The notes: generated by a model not told the origin, from the letters alone. Counted from the stretch's first letter, positions 1-9,573 are shown. The stretch: DNA of 64,000 bases from Moraxella sp. FZFQ2102 (GCF_024137865.1 NZ_CP099960.1:434001-498000), one strand, 5' to 3'. Made by a program: numbers and translations.

Positions 1-219
1 ATCACCGCCAACATTCTTGCCAAGCCACTGATTCACTTTGCCCCGACTTTTAGCGAGCTACTTAAAGATGGCGGCAGCATCGTGCTGGCAGGTCTGATCG
101 AGAACCAAACCCAAGATGTCATCGATGCCTATGCGCCATATTTTGAACTGGATGCGCCATATGCTTATGACAATGCCGAAGATCATCACTGGAATCGCCT
201 AAGCGGTCGCAAGTGCTGA
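1..219 (+). CDS. prmA: Ribosomal protein L11 methyltransferase, C-terminal fragment
   Basis: The window opens inside this gene. The frame from base 1 reads 72 residues to TGA at 217-219. It starts ITANILAKPLIHFAP, matching the (V/I)xANILAxPL segment that follows the SAM-binding core in PrmA, and ends near HHWNRLSGRK, matching the WxRLxGRK tail typical of the family. PrmA trimethylates ribosomal protein L11 in the cytoplasm, using S-adenosylmethionine. The N-terminal three quarters lie outside the window. fis follows about 150 bp downstream on the same strand. Confidence 0.85.
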   Translation: MTANILAKPLIHFAPTFSELLKDGGSIVLAGLIENQTQDVIDAYAPYFELDAPYAYDNAEDHHWNRLSGRKC

Positions 220-368
220 GAAAGGTTGTGTCTTTACAAAGCTACTACACGCCATAACACAAAAATCATAGGCAGCACTCAGATGGTTTGTTAATATAAA
301 ATGGTAAATTCACTATTTGATATTGATGGCACGATTTGGTTTCACCCAAGAACAATGAGCGATGAGCG

Positions 369-620
369 ATGAGTAGTAAGCACCCGACGGACACCACCCC
401 GCTACACCTTCATGTTGAGCGCGCTGTGCAGCGTTATTTTGAAGGGCTTGAAGGCGAAGACACTGACAATCTTTATAATATTTTTTTGGCAGAATTGGAG
501 CGCCCTTTACTCGCGACCACGCTCAAATACGCACGCGGCAACCAATCAAAAACCGCGCAGCTATTGGGTCTAAACCGTGGCACGCTGCGCACTAAGCTTA
601 AAGCACATGGCTTGCTATGA
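369..620 (+). CDS. fis: DNA-binding protein Fis
   Basis: An 83-residue protein, slightly shorter than the 98-residue E. coli Fis. The C-terminal half carries the Fis/NtrC-type helix-turn-helix: LEAxL-like helix, ARGNQSKTAQLLGLNRGTL, then RTKLKAHGL. Fis bends DNA, organises the nucleoid and adjusts transcription of stable RNA and other promoters. The start follows a short run of overlapping ATGAGCG units; the ATGs at 355 and 362 run into stops, so 369 is the first usable start. A strong intrinsic terminator follows 20 bp after the stop, and purH lies beyond it. Confidence 0.9.
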   Translation: MSSKHPTDTTPLHLHVERAVQRYFEGLEGEDTDNLYNIFLAELERPLLATTLKYARGNQSKTAQLLGLNRGTLRTKLKAHGLL

Positions 621-639
621 TTGTATAGCATTGTTATTA

Positions 640-668
640 CCCAAAGCATCATCCGCTTTGGGTTTTTT
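640..668 (+). terminator. Intrinsic terminator after fis
   Basis: Perfect 8-bp stem CCCAAAGC/GCTTTGGG with a 7-nt loop, followed by six T. Confidence 0.9.
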
Positions 669-681
669 ATGCTCAAATAAA

Positions 682-752
682 TTTGAAATGCGATTGCAAT
701 AAGGAAAATAAGCAAAATTACGAAGCGAGTTTAACTTAAGTATTATTTCAAA
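682..752. repeat. Family A inverted-terminal repeat element, copy 1
   Basis: A 71-bp non-coding element between the fis terminator and purH. It begins TTTGAAAT and ends TTATTTCAAA, with the inner segment AAGGAAAATAAGC...GCGAGTTT...CTTAAGTA shared with the copies at 13172-13248 and 38749-38800. Relative to the other copies its left end carries extra bases (GCGATTGCAA) between TTTGAAAT and AAGG. It has no reading frame and resembles a MITE or REP-like sequence. Confidence 0.7.
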
Positions 753-902
753 CCAGATAAACCACATCATCAAAAATTACAAAATTTTCACCAATTTCCC
801 TTTATAAACGCTGTAATAACTGGTATCATTTTGTTTTTAAATTGTAAATGAGCCTTTGGCGTAATTTGCATGATTTACTTAATAACCATTTAAAGGTGAT
901 TT

Positions 903-2504
903 ATGAGTTCAAAGCGTTTTGCCTTGTTGTCGGTCTCTGATAAAGCAGGGATTGTTGAATTTGCCAAGGGCTTGGTTGAGTCTGGTTTTGGCATTTTGTC
1001 CACTGGTGGTACTTTTAAGCTACTCAAAGACAGCGGCATCGATGCCATCGAAGTCTCAGCGCACACTGGCTTTAGCGAGATGATGGATGGCCGAGTCAAG
1101 ACGCTACACCCAAAAATCCACGGCGGCATCCTAGGTCGTCGCGGCACAGATGATGCAATCATGGCAGAGCATGGCATCGACCGTATCGACATCGTCGCGG
1201 TGAATCTATATCCATTTGCCGCGACCGTCGCCAAAGCAGATGTCACCATGAGCGACGCCATCGAAAATATCGACATCGGCGGCCCTGCAATGGTGCGCTC
1301 TGCTGCCAAAAACCACGCCCATGTCGGCATCATCACCAACCCAGCTGACTATGATCGCGTGCTAAATGAACTAAAAGCAGGCGGCAATCTAAGCTTTGCG
1401 ACGCGTTTTGATCTGGCAGTCAAAGCCTTTGAACACACCGCTGCCTATGATGGCATGATCGCAAGCTGGCTGGGCGCGCGCCTACCAACCGACGATAACG
1501 CACAGCCAAGCGATGATGCGACAGCAAATACCCTATTCCCACGCACTTTCAACAGCCAATTCATCAAAGCCCAAGACCTGCGCTATGGCGAAAACCCGCA
1601 CCAATCAGCGGCATTCTATGTAGAAAGCAGCGCAAAAGAAGCATCCGTCTCGACCGCCAAGCAGCTACAAGGCAAAGAGCTGTCGTACAACAACATCGCC
1701 GATACCGATGCTGCGCTTGAGTGCGTCAAATCATTTGCCAAGCCTGCGTGTGTCATCGTCAAGCACGCCAACCCATGCGGTGTGGCAGTCTCACTAGATG
1801 GTATCTTGGATGCGTACAATCTTGCCTACGCTACCGATCCTGAGTCAGCATTCGGCGGCATCATCGCCTTCAACCGTGAGCTGGATGTCGAGACCGCCAA
1901 AGCCATCGTTGAGCGTCAATTTGTCGAAGTCATCATTGCACCAAGCATTGCCGATGGCGTGCTTGAAGTCACCGGCGCCAAGAAAAATGTCCGTGTCCTA
2001 GTCTGCGGCAAGCTACCTGCCATCGATGAGCGTGCCAGCCAGTTTGACTTCAAGCGTGTCAATGGCGGCCTACTTGTCCAAGACCAAGACCTAGGTATGA
2101 TCACCAAAGACGACCTAAAAGTCGTCACCGACAAAGCACCAACAGAAGCTGAGCTTGATGATTTGATCTTTGCTTGGAAAGTGGCAAAATATGTCAAATC
2201 AAACGCCATCGTCTATGCCAAAAACCGCCAAACCATCGGTGTGGGTGCAGGTCAGATGAGCCGAGTCAACTCTGCTCGTATCGCTGCCATCAAGGCTGAA
2301 CACGCAGGTCTGGTGGTCGAAGGCGCTGTAATGGCATCGGATGCGTTCTTCCCATTCCGTGATGGTATCGACAATGCCGCTGCCGCTGGCATCAAGTGCA
2401 TCATCCAGCCAGGTGGCTCAATGCGTGATGATGAAGTCATCGCCGCTGCCAATGAGCATGGCATTGCGATGGTATTTACCGGTATGCGTCATTTCCGTCA
2501 TTGA
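903..2504 (+). CDS. purH: Bifunctional AICAR transformylase / IMP cyclohydrolase
   Basis: Catalyses the last two steps of de novo IMP synthesis: formyl transfer from 10-formyl-THF to AICAR, then ring closure. The protein has 533 residues, close to the usual 520-530. The N-terminal MGS-like cyclohydrolase domain (about 1-195) contains [18 protein letters not shown] and [13 protein letters not shown]. The C-terminal transformylase domain contains RYGENPHQ (about 227-234) and the catalytic KHANPCG (287-293), with Lys287 and His288. The start is preceded by AAAGGTG. purM and purN lie 11 kb away in this window, so the purine genes are dispersed. A terminator follows directly. Confidence 0.97.
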   Translation: MSSKRFALLSVSDKAGIVEFAKGLVESGFGILSTGGTFKLLKDSGIDAIEVSAHTGFSEMMDGRVKTLHPKIHGGILGRRGTDDAIMAEHGIDRIDIVAVNLYPFAATVAKADVTMSDAIENIDIGGPAMVRSAAKNHAHVGIITNPADYDRVLNELKAGGNLSFATRFDLAVKAFEHTAAYDGMIASWLGARLPTDDNAQPSDDATANTLFPRTFNSQFIKAQDLRYGENPHQSAAFYVESSAKEASVSTAKQLQGKELSYNNIADTDAALECVKSFAKPACVIVKHANPCGVAVSLDGILDAYNLAYATDPESAFGGIIAFNRELDVETAKAIVERQFVEVIIAPSIADGVLEVTGAKKNVRVLVCGKLPAIDERASQFDFKRVNGGLLVQDQDLGMITKDDLKVVTDKAPTEAELDDLIFAWKVAKYVKSNAIVYAKNRQTIGVGAGQMSRVNSARIAAIKAEHAGLVVEGAVMASDAFFPFRDGIDNAAAAGIKCIIQPGGSMRDDEVIAAANEHGIAMVFTGMRHFRH

Positions 2505-2522
2505 TTGGATGATCTTTATGAT

Positions 2523-2554
2523 AAGCACAGCCTTAGGGTTGTGCTTATTTTTTT
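2523..2554 (+). terminator. Intrinsic terminator after purH
   Basis: AAGCACAGCC pairs with GGTTGTGCTT (one G-T pair), followed by a T-rich run. Confidence 0.8.
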
Positions 2555-2713
2555 ACATCGGATAAGCCGATAAATTAAACCAAATTTTATATAAATAATA
2601 ATTATAATAACAAAAAGTTAATAATGAAACGACAAAGCGAATGATTTTTCATTTGACGAAACTGCTTGATTTTTCTACCATTATGGCAGAATCATCACAA
2701 TCAGGGATTTGAT

Positions 2714-3493
2714 ATGAGTACCACTTACCAAGCTCACACGCCAGATGCGTCAGGATTTATCCAATACAGCGATGATGAGCATGCCATTTGGCATGACTTA
2801 TTTGTCCGTCAGCAGTCGAGTATCATTGGCAAGGCTTGCCAAGATTATCTTGATGGTCTGGATAAGCTTGCTCTGCCAACCACACAGATTCCACAGCTTG
2901 CCGACATTGACCGAATATTACAGCAGACGACAGGCTTTGCTACGGCTGCAGTGCCTGCACTGATTTCATTTTCCAAATTCTTTGGGCTACTTGCTGATCA
3001 AAAATTCCCCGTAGCGACCTTTATCCGCACTCGTGAAGATTTTGACTACATCCAAGAGCCTGATATTTTTCATGAAATTGTCGGGCATTGTCCGCTATTG
3101 ACCCACCCTGCCTTTGCTAAATTCACCCATACCTACGGCAAGCTTGGGCTAAAATCAGATAAGGCGACACGAGTATTTTTGGCACGCTTGTATTGGTTCA
3201 CGATGGAATTTGGATTGATTGATACCACGGAAGGACTGCGTATCTATGGTGGCGGTATCTTAAGCTCGCCAGCTGAGACCGAATATGCACTATCAGGCAA
3301 GCCTGAATATCGACCATTTAATCTCAATGATATTTTGCGTACGCCCTATCGGATCGATAAGATACAGCCGATTTATTATGTGATTGAGTCGCCTGATGTG
3401 CTGTTTGATCTCGACGAAGCCACGCTACTGACTGCCATCGCCCAAGCACAGCGCGATGGACTGTATGAGATGCACCCAAGTTTGATTGATTAA
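2714..3493 (+). CDS. phhA: Phenylalanine-4-hydroxylase
   Basis: Iron- and tetrahydropterin-dependent conversion of phenylalanine to tyrosine. The 259-residue length fits the short bacterial enzymes. The iron ligands are visible: [11 protein letters not shown] gives His120 and His125, and WFTMEFGLI gives Glu165. I chose ATG 2714 (MSTTYQAH) because AGGGA lies 8 bp upstream. An in-frame ATG 48 bp further up gives a non-homologous hydrophobic extension and lacks a good ribosome site. phhB, which recycles the pterin cofactor, follows 62 bp downstream and is probably co-transcribed. Confidence 0.94.
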   Translation: MSTTYQAHTPDASGFIQYSDDEHAIWHDLFVRQQSSIIGKACQDYLDGLDKLALPTTQIPQLADIDRILQQTTGFATAAVPALISFSKFFGLLADQKFPVATFIRTREDFDYIQEPDIFHEIVGHCPLLTHPAFAKFTHTYGKLGLKSDKATRVFLARLYWFTMEFGLIDTTEGLRIYGGGILSSPAETEYALSGKPEYRPFNLNDILRTPYRIDKIQPIYYVIESPDVLFDLDEATLLTAIAQAQRDGLYEMHPSLID

Positions 3494-3555
3494 TTGGTTT
3501 AATATTAATTGTAAAGTTTAATAAATTTAAATTTAAATTTAGAAAGGATAAACCC

Positions 3556-3900
3556 ATGACTACTCCACTAAAAGACCAAGCCTGTGAAGTCTGCCGCCTA
3601 GATGCGCCATTGGTATGTGATGATCAGCTGCCGAGTCTGCTTAAGCAAATCCCCACTTGGCAGATGGTGACCATCAATGATGTCAAACGCTTAACCAAAG
3701 TGTTTAAATTTAAAAACTTCAAACAAGCACTGGCGTTCGCCAATCGCGTCGGCGACATCGGCGAAACAGCAGGTCATCACCCTGCGCTACTGGTCGAATG
3801 GGGTAAGGTCACCGTCAGCTGGTGGTCGCATGAAGCAGGTGGCTTGCATAAGAATGATTTTATCCTAGCTGCACGGACAGATGATGCGGTGGATAGCTAA
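3556..3900 (+). CDS. phhB: Pterin-4a-carbinolamine dehydratase
   Basis: A 114-residue protein that dehydrates the 4a-hydroxy-tetrahydropterin produced by phenylalanine hydroxylase, so the cofactor can be reduced again. The family signature [25 protein letters not shown] is present as ETAGHHP (His74, His75) and the later His92. An AGGA ribosome site (AGAAAGGATA) precedes the ATG. Pairing with phhA immediately upstream is the standard arrangement. Confidence 0.94.
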   Translation: MTTPLKDQACEVCRLDAPLVCDDQLPSLLKQIPTWQMVTINDVKRLTKVFKFKNFKQALAFANRVGDIGETAGHHPALLVEWGKVTVSWWSHEAGGLHKNDFILAARTDDAVDS

Positions 3901-3927
3901 GTACTTTTCTTTTAATCCTTAAAAAAA

Positions 3928-3964
3928 CAAACCCCAAATCATACAGACTTGGGGTTGTTTTTTT
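3928..3964. terminator. Bidirectional terminator between phhB and ppiD
   Basis: ACAAACCCCAA / TTGGGGTTGT stem with one bulged A, flanked by an A-run on the left and a T-run on the right. It can therefore serve convergent phhB (+) and ppiD (-). Confidence 0.8.
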
Positions 3965-3969
3965 AATCA

Positions 3970-5829
3970 TCACTGCTGAGCTTTTAGTGCGTCTTCATTG
4001 ATGATTACTTCACTGGTGTCTTTAAGATAGCGCAGATAGTCCTTGAGCTGATCATCACCGATGTTCTCACGCAGTAGCAGTGCCGTACGCGCACGATCGG
4101 CAGGGCTCAGCTGCGATTCTGAGATCTCTTCGACAGGACCGCCGACGATGATACTTGCACCGTCTGCAGTCTGTACCGCCCAAACATCATTACCATCTGC
4201 CGACTTGTGCAAGAACAGGCTTGCTGACTCTTGGGCGCTAAGTGTCGGTGTCAGACGCGTCACCTTGCCACGATTATTCGCCGCAGTCATCAGGCGTGAT
4301 GCACCGTCTGCTTTGGCATCCGCGGCTTGTTTTTGAGCATCTGCATAGGCAAGCTCAGTGGCTTTTTGCTTAGCAAGCACTGTCTTGATCTGCGGTGTGG
4401 CTTCAGCAAGGCTCAATGCACGCGATGTTTGATGATTGGTCGGCTGTACCCAGATGTTCTTCTCGCCAACTGTGATATTGGCACTCACGCCTTGATCAGC
4501 AATGGTGAACTCATCGAACGCCGCTGCGATCACCACAGGCTGAGACAGTGCAGTTTGGTTATTGATGCGTGGATATGCCTTGATGCTCTTGGCTTCCACG
4601 CCTACTTCTTTGGCGATGTCAGCGATACCGACGCCATCTGTCGCCAGTGCATTGATACGCGCTGATAGGTCGGCAAATGCCGCTTCGCGCTTATAAGTCG
4701 CCGCACGATTGATCAGCTCATCACGCAAACTCTCTAAGCTTGGCGCATTGCTATTCACTGCCGTGATCTTGAAAATCTGCGTACCGAACGATGTCTTGAC
4801 TGGAGCAGACACCTGACCTGCGCCCAAGCCATTCAACGCCTGCTCTACTGCAGCTGCGTCCTGACCGAACACCGATGGGTTGAAGCTACCGATATTACCG
4901 CCAGTCTCACCGCTTGGATCTTGTGAATATTGCTTGGCAAGTGCTTCAAACGACTCGCCAGCATCTAGCTTAGCCTTGATCTCGGCAGCTGTCTTGTCCG
5001 CATCGCCGCCAGTCAGCAAGATCTGCGCAAGCTCACGCCCATCGCTGATGCCTTTTTCTTTCAGATAGCTTGCGTACTGCGCGCGGATCTCATCTTCGGT
5101 CGGCGTATCAATTTTTAGAGTCTGTGGATCAAGCTCAAGATAAGTCAAATCCACCGTTTCAGGGCTGACCAGCGTGTCTTTATTTTCATTAAAATACGCG
5201 TCAATCTGCGCATTGGTGATCTGCACTTGATCAACATAATCCTGCCAGTTCAGACGCTGCACCCACACTTCACGCGTCTCGCGCTGCAGATCAAGCAAGT
5301 GCGATACTTGGCTGTTCGGATAGATCGCTGTGCCTAGAATGCTTGCGTTCAGCTGACGCAGGCTCAGCTGCAGGCGAAATGTCTGAAATAGTGTGTCTTT
5401 GGTCATGCCACGCTGCTGCAAAAACTGCGCAAATAGATCGTTAGAAAACTGACCATTGGCATCTTGGAAACTGGCGTCTTGCTGCAACAGGCGCGTGATC
5501 GTCTCATCCGATACCGTCATGCCCAGTGCGATCGATTGATTTTCAAGCAAAGCGCGATTGACCATATTATCCAGCACCTGCTTAGCAAGCGCATCTTCAT
5601 TAATCATGCTCGCATCGATCTGCTGCATCAACTCAGCGCGCAGTGCATTGACTTCCGCCTGATAAGTACTCAGATCTACCACCTGATCGCCAACTTTGAT
5701 CAGCTGATTGGGCTGAATCTCAGCACCGCCAAAAGTGCCCTGCACGCCCAAAAATGCCATCGGAATCAAAGTACCCACCAAAATCAGCTTGCCCGGCCAA
5801 CTTTGTAGGAATTTACGCATATTTTCCAT
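3970..5829 (-). CDS. ppiD: Periplasmic folding chaperone PpiD (parvulin-type)
   Basis: A 619-residue inner-membrane-anchored SurA/PpiD family protein. A short cytoplasmic start is followed by one membrane segment (about residues 14-34, KLILVGTLIPMAFLGV). Then come a SurA-N-like chaperone region (about 40-200) and a parvulin domain (about 260-360: ELAQILL, FEALAKQYSQDPSGETGGNIGSF, SPVKTSFG-like). It assists folding of proteins emerging from the Sec translocon. ATG 5829 gives MENMRKF. ATG 5820 (MRKFLQSWPGK), with GGA five bases upstream, is an equally good or better start. hup lies upstream on the same strand behind its own terminator, the usual hup-ppiD order. Confidence 0.93.
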   Translation of the reverse strand: MENMRKFLQSWPGKLILVGTLIPMAFLGVQGTFGGAEIQPNQLIKVGDQVVDLSTYQAEVNALRAELMQQIDASMINEDALAKQVLDNMVNRALLENQSIALGMTVSDETITRLLQQDASFQDANGQFSNDLFAQFLQQRGMTKDTLFQTFRLQLSLRQLNASILGTAIYPNSQVSHLLDLQRETREVWVQRLNWQDYVDQVQITNAQIDAYFNENKDTLVSPETVDLTYLELDPQTLKIDTPTEDEIRAQYASYLKEKGISDGRELAQILLTGGDADKTAAEIKAKLDAGESFEALAKQYSQDPSGETGGNIGSFNPSVFGQDAAAVEQALNGLGAGQVSAPVKTSFGTQIFKITAVNSNAPSLESLRDELINRAATYKREAAFADLSARINALATDGVGIADIAKEVGVEAKSIKAYPRINNQTALSQPVVIAAAFDEFTIADQGVSANITVGEKNIWVQPTNHQTSRALSLAEATPQIKTVLAKQKATELAYADAQKQAADAKADGASRLMTAANNRGKVTRLTPTLSAQESASLFLHKSADGNDVWAVQTADGASIIVGGPVEEISESQLSPADRARTALLLRENIGDDQLKDYLRYLKDTSEVIINEDALKAQQ

Positions 5830-5963
5830 AGTTATTGCAACTTTATCACATTAAGATCAAATTAAGATTAAAAACCTTACTATGATACGCTACTTTGAGC
5901 ATTTTCTCAAAGCTCTTTTTGTATCAAATCGCCTTTGTCGGCTATTTTATTGTATATCAACGG

Positions 5964-5995
5964 TAAAAACCGCCCAAATCAATGACTTGAGCGGT
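5964..5995 (-). terminator. Intrinsic terminator after hup
   Basis: Read on the minus strand, ACCGCTCAA pairs with TTGGGCGGT (one G-T pair), followed by TTTTTA. Confidence 0.8.
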
Positions 5996-6016
5996 CCATA
6001 AAAGCGTGCGGTAAAA

Positions 6017-6289
6017 TTAGTTTACTGCGTCTTTTAGCGTTTTACCTGCTTTGAAGCTTGGTGCTTTGCTTGCAGCGATTTCTAGCGTTTCGCCAGTTTT
6101 TGGGTTACGGCCAGTGCGAGCAGCACGCTTTTTGACGCTGAAAGTACCAAAACCAACCAATACCACATCGTCGCCGCGTTGTAGTGCGCCAGTTACGCTG
6201 TCAGTGAATGCATTCAATGCTTTAGCAGCTTGTTCTTTGGTTAGGCCAGCGCTTTGAGCGATGCTATCTACAAGTTGTGTCTTATTCAT
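6017..6289 (-). CDS. hup: DNA-binding protein HU
   Basis: A 90-residue histone-like nucleoid protein of HU-beta type. It starts [11 protein letters not shown] and carries the HU signature GFGTFxVxxRAARxGRNPxTGE (residues about 46-67), with the DNA-intercalating arm proline in RNPKTGE. The ribosome site is GAGGAT, 7 bp before the ATG. It forms dimers that bend DNA without sequence specificity. ppiD follows downstream. Confidence 0.97.
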   Translation of the reverse strand: MNKTQLVDSIAQSAGLTKEQAAKALNAFTDSVTGALQRGDDVVLVGFGTFSVKKRAARTGRNPKTGETLEIAASKAPSFKAGKTLKDAVN

Positions 6290-6705
6290 GGGGGGTATCC
6301 TCGTGGTATTACAAAATCATCATAAAGTTGGCATCAAAGCCGTAATGTGTGCATTGTAAGGCGATAGCCACACTTTTACAAGTGTCAAACGCAGTTTTTT
6401 GCAAGATTTTTGCAAAAAATGTGTACTTTTTACTCGCATCAAGATATTTTTGTGCAAAAATATCACAGATTTGTTGCAATCGACTAGACAATTACTGCAA
6501 TTTATAACAAGCTTGGCGATAATAAGCAAGCAAAATTATCAATTTTAACGAAAAAAATGTAAAAAAACCGCTGAATTTTGTGCAATTTTACAGTATGATG
6601 GGGTATTTTATCGCTAGTGATGGCTTGACGGTCAATTTTAAGACAACAAACCAACCATAGAGCACACACCACCATGAGCGATTTGACAAGATTGATAGGA
6701 TAAGT
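6290..6705. other. Intergenic region between hup and the 6706 gene
   Basis: 416 bp between divergent genes. It is AT-rich with several TTTTTGCAA-like runs (around 6395-6460). It holds the hup promoter and presumably that of the gene at 6706. I see no convincing coding frame; the 60-80 codon frames here have no recognisable features. Confidence 0.6.
6361..6388 (-). promoter_or_regulatory. Probable hup promoter
   Basis: On the minus strand a perfect -35 TTGACA is followed, after a 16-bp spacer, by a weak -10 TATCGC. The spacer contains the inverted repeat ACACTT-GTAA-AAGTGT, which could be an operator. The predicted leader is about 70 nt. Confidence 0.5.
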
Positions 6706-7386
6706 ATGAGTACAGCACACGCACCCAAGCAAACACCCCAAAATGAGTCAGGCGGCGTCATTTCGCGCGGCATTTTAAATGTGCTTTTGGTTTTTATTGA
6801 GTCAGCCATCACGCTGATTTTGCGCTTTGACCCAAAATTACGCCAATTGGCTTATCCACTGGCAGAAGCTGGTAAAGTAGTCTGTATTCGCACCTATTTG
6901 CCGCACACCAAGATTTATGCTACTTTCGGCTTTCGCGGTGTGCTGCTTGATGATGTCCTGCCTGCCAATAAGCAAGCACCCGATGTCATCATCAATGCTT
7001 ATAGCTTTCAAATCGCTAATGTGCTGATGAACCACAGCGAGTCAAGCGTCGATGCGCTACAGATTCGCGGTGAAGCCCAAGATGTCCAAGATGTCAAAGC
7101 GTTCTTGGTGCGTGTCGGTGTCGGTGGTGCAATCCAAAATCTGATCAATAAGCTCAAAGGCAATCCACAAGACAAACCAACCCCTGAACAAAAAGCAGAG
7201 AAACTCGCGGACTATAAAGCCAAAATCGCTGAACAAACCGCACAAATCGATGAGCAGGCACGCGACATCGCCCGCCTAAAAACACAGCTTGCTGAAGCTA
7301 ATAATAAGCAAAAAGCTATGCTCACTGGCTTGATCATCAGTGCGATCATTGCCATCATCGCGATTGTGCTGCACTTTTTTATTTAA
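6706..7386 (+). CDS. Unassigned membrane-anchored protein, SCP2/UbiJ-like N-terminal region
   Basis: 226 residues. The first 145 residues look like a compact alpha/beta domain with LRFDPKLRQLAYPLAEAGKVV near the start and ALQIRGEAQDVQDVKAFL (about 122-139). That spacing is reminiscent of SCP2 lipid-carrier domains such as UbiJ, the ubiquinone biosynthesis factor. From about 155 to 205 a charged heptad-rich stretch (KAEKLADYKAKIAEQTAQIDE...RLKTQLAEAN) predicts a coiled coil. The last 20 residues are one hydrophobic segment ending at the C-terminus, so this looks like a tail-anchored membrane protein. The N-terminus carries a second, weaker hydrophobic stretch (GILNVLLVFIESAITLIL). Classical UbiJ sits between ubiE and ubiB, which are not here, so the function is open. 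A terminator follows. Confidence 0.75.
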   Translation: MSTAHAPKQTPQNESGGVISRGILNVLLVFIESAITLILRFDPKLRQLAYPLAEAGKVVCIRTYLPHTKIYATFGFRGVLLDDVLPANKQAPDVIINAYSFQIANVLMNHSESSVDALQIRGEAQDVQDVKAFLVRVGVGGAIQNLINKLKGNPQDKPTPEQKAEKLADYKAKIAEQTAQIDEQARDIARLKTQLAEANNKQKAMLTGLIISAIIAIIAIVLHFFI

Positions 7387-7431
7387 TACTTTGTTTATTA
7401 TTTAATCACAATAAGTTGATTATAATTTATC

Positions 7432-7465
7432 AAATCCATCGATTGAGTAAATTGATGGATTTTTA
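7432..7465 (+). terminator. Intrinsic terminator after the 6706 gene
   Basis: AAATCCATC / GATGGATTT stem, 13-nt loop, T-run. It separates the upstream gene from the isc promoter. Confidence 0.8.
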
Positions 7466-7477
7466 TTGGCTTTAATC

Positions 7478-7506
7478 TTGACCTATTTACTCGGAATTAT
7501 TATAAT
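7478..7506 (+). promoter_or_regulatory. isc promoter overlapped by a type 1 IscR-like site
   Basis: A -35 TTGACC (7478-7483) and a -10 TATAAT (7501-7506) are separated by exactly 17 bp. The segment CTTGACCTATTTACTCGG, running from the -35 into the spacer, resembles the type 1 binding sequence of [2Fe-2S]-IscR (YYGAC...TCRR half-sites around an AT-rich centre). This implies autorepression of the isc genes when clusters are plentiful, as known for E. coli. The leader to iscR is about 95 nt. Confidence 0.75.
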
Positions 7507-7607
7507 AGCGACATAAAATTCAACTGTATCCATAACTGGCTAAGCTTTTCTTATAAACATTTCAGCAGCCTGTTATGTGACTTTAGGCATTTTATCGGAA
7601 CTTTATC

Positions 7608-8111
7608 ATGCGTTTAACCACTCGTGGACGGTATGCCGTCACCGCCTTACTCGACTTGGCAGTCCAAGAGAACCGCCATCAAGGTGCGGTGTCGCTGTCG
7701 GACATTGCAAAACGCCAATCCATCTCCATATCATACCTTGAACAGCTGTTTTCCAAGCTGCGCAAAAAAGGCTTGGTCAATAGCACGCGTGGTGCATCAG
7801 GCGGCTATCATCTTGCCAAGCCGCTGAACGAAATTGACATCATGAGCATCATCACCGCCGTCGATGAAAGCATCAATGCCACACAATGCGGTGGCAAAGG
7901 CGACTGCCATGATGGCTCAATGTGTCTGACGCATGATTTGTGGCACAGCCTATCTGCTCATATTGAGTCGTATCTTCGCAATGTCACGCTTGCCCAATTA
8001 TTAGAAACCAAAAACACCCAAGCCATCGCCGACCGCCAAGAAAGCCGTCTGTGTGGCACGAAAAATAATTCACAAATCACAACCATTAATCTGATTGGAA
8101 ATCCAGCATGA
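7608..8111 (+). CDS. iscR: Fe-S cluster-sensing transcriptional regulator IscR
   Basis: A 167-residue Rrf2-family winged-helix repressor. It starts [18 protein letters not shown], contains the recognition region [26 protein letters not shown], and has all cluster ligands in [19 protein letters not shown]: Cys94, Cys100, Cys106 and His109. When loaded with [2Fe-2S] it represses the isc operon. The stop overlaps the iscS start as ATGA, giving translational coupling. Confidence 0.96.
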   Translation: MRLTTRGRYAVTALLDLAVQENRHQGAVSLSDIAKRQSISISYLEQLFSKLRKKGLVNSTRGASGGYHLAKPLNEIDIMSIITAVDESINATQCGGKGDCHDGSMCLTHDLWHSLSAHIESYLRNVTLAQLLETKNTQAIADRQESRLCGTKNNSQITTINLIGNPA

Positions 8112-9331
8112 GCCAAAATTCATTGATTTATTTAGACTACGCAGCCACCACCCCTGTCGCCAAAGAAGTCGCCGACAAGATGGTGCAATACATGACTTTC
8201 GATGGCATCTTCGGCAACCCAGCATCGCGCTCACACGGCTTTGGCTGGCAAGCAGAAGAAGCGGTAGAGACCGCGCGTGACCAAATCGCGCAAACTGTCG
8301 GCGCTGACCCGCGCGAAATCGTCTTCACCAGCGGTGCGACCGAGTCTGATAACCTTGCCCTAAAAGGCGTGGCACATTTTTATCACAGCAAAGGCAAGCA
8401 CATCATCACATCAAAAATCGAACACAAAGCGATTTTGGACACTTGCCGTCAGCTGGAAGAAGAAGGCTTTGAGATCACCTATCTTGAGCCTGAACAAGGC
8501 ACTGGTTTGATCACGCCTGCACAAGTTGAAGCGGCGCTGCGCGATGATACCATTTTGGTCAGCCTAATGGCAGTGAACAATGAGCTTGGCACAATCACTG
8601 ACATCGCTGCCATCGGTGAAATCACCCGTGCAAAAGGCGTGCTATTCCATGTCGATGCTGCCCAAGCCGTTGGCAAAATCAAGATCAATCTTGGTGAGCT
8701 AAAAGTAGATCTAATGAGCTTTAGTGGTCATAAAATCTATGGTCCAAAAGGCATCGGCGCACTGTATGTCAGCCGTAAGCCACGCGTACGCATCAAAGCT
8801 GAGCAGCACGGCGGCGGTCATGAGCGCGGTATGCGTTCGGGTACTTTGGCGACGCATCAGATCGTCGGTATGGGTGAAGCATTCGCCCTGTCTGTCAAAC
8901 GTTTTGAAGAAGATCATGCCCACATCAAAGCCCTGCGCGATAAGCTGTGGAACGGTTTGCAAGATATCGAAGAAGTGTATCTGAACGGCAGCCTAGAGCA
9001 TGGCATTCCAAACATCATCAATGTCAGCTTCAATTTCGTAGAAGGCGAAAGCTTGATGATGAGCCTAAAAGATTTGGCAGTATCGTCAGGTTCGGCGTGT
9101 ACTTCAGCCACCCTTGAGCCATCGTATGTGCTGCGTGCCATCGGTCGCCCTGATGAGTTGGCGCATTCATCGATTCGCTTTAGTATCGGTCGCTACACCA
9201 CCGAAGAAGACATTGATCGCGTATTGGCACAGATTCATGAAGCAGTAGAGAAGCTGCGTGAGTTGTCACCGCTGTGGGATATGTTTAAGGAAGGAATTGA
9301 TCTATCAACCGTTGAATGGCAAGAACACTGA
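8108..9331 (+). CDS. iscS: Cysteine desulfurase IscS
   Basis: A 407-residue class V aminotransferase-fold enzyme. It uses pyridoxal phosphate to take sulfur from cysteine for Fe-S clusters, tRNA thiolation and other pathways. The N-terminus is [12 protein letters not shown]. The PLP lysine is Lys209 in [12 protein letters not shown], and the mobile sulfur-carrying loop has Cys331 in [17 protein letters not shown]. The protein keeps the C-terminal extension that docks IscU. It is coupled to iscR by an ATGA overlap. The next isc gene is unusually far away (415 bp), with repeats between. Confidence 0.97.
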   Translation: MSQNSLIYLDYAATTPVAKEVADKMVQYMTFDGIFGNPASRSHGFGWQAEEAVETARDQIAQTVGADPREIVFTSGATESDNLALKGVAHFYHSKGKHIITSKIEHKAILDTCRQLEEEGFEITYLEPEQGTGLITPAQVEAALRDDTILVSLMAVNNELGTITDIAAIGEITRAKGVLFHVDAAQAVGKIKINLGELKVDLMSFSGHKIYGPKGIGALYVSRKPRVRIKAEQHGGGHERGMRSGTLATHQIVGMGEAFALSVKRFEEDHAHIKALRDKLWNGLQDIEEVYLNGSLEHGIPNIINVSFNFVEGESLMMSLKDLAVSSGSACTSATLEPSYVLRAIGRPDELAHSSIRFSIGRYTTEEDIDRVLAQIHEAVEKLRELSPLWDMFKEGIDLSTVEWQEH

Positions 9332-9435
9332 TTGTCTTTGTGGTTATGCCTAGTGCGTCGTTAGGCTCACTCGATGTACTTCAATGTACACCTTCGTTCG
9401 CCTGCCTAGCACTAGGCGATAACCACTGCGACAAT
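9331..9435. repeat. Long imperfect inverted repeat after iscS
   Basis: Left arm 9331-9356 (ATTGTCTTTGTGGTTATGCC and on) pairs with right arm 9409-9435, whose reverse complement starts ATTGTCGCAGTGGTTATCGC. Only a few mismatches separate about 26 bp. The loop contains a smaller GATGTAC/GTACA hairpin. The left arm begins on the last base of the iscS stop. The transcript would fold into a long stem between iscS and iscU. Confidence 0.75.
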
Positions 9436-9467
9436 TGATTTAGGTAATGCTTTTGCTTCGTTGGATT

Positions 9468-9511
9468 TCGCTCGATGTACATAAACCATCGCTTATCTGC
9501 CTAGCACTAGC
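9468..9511. repeat. Degenerate partial copy of the preceding repeat
   Basis: TCGCTCGATGTACATAAACC through CTGCCTAGCACTAG repeats, with deletions, the stretch from CTCGATGTAC to CTGCCTAGCACTAG of the element at 9331-9435. Confidence 0.5.
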
Positions 9512-9573
9512 CACATATAAAGGTTAATTTTGCAACTGGTTTATACAACGCTTAATTTGTAAAAATAAAAACC

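Noticed and set aside
890-1339. Open frame of 149 codons on the minus strand
   Set aside because: Antisense to the purH N-terminal domain; no supporting features.
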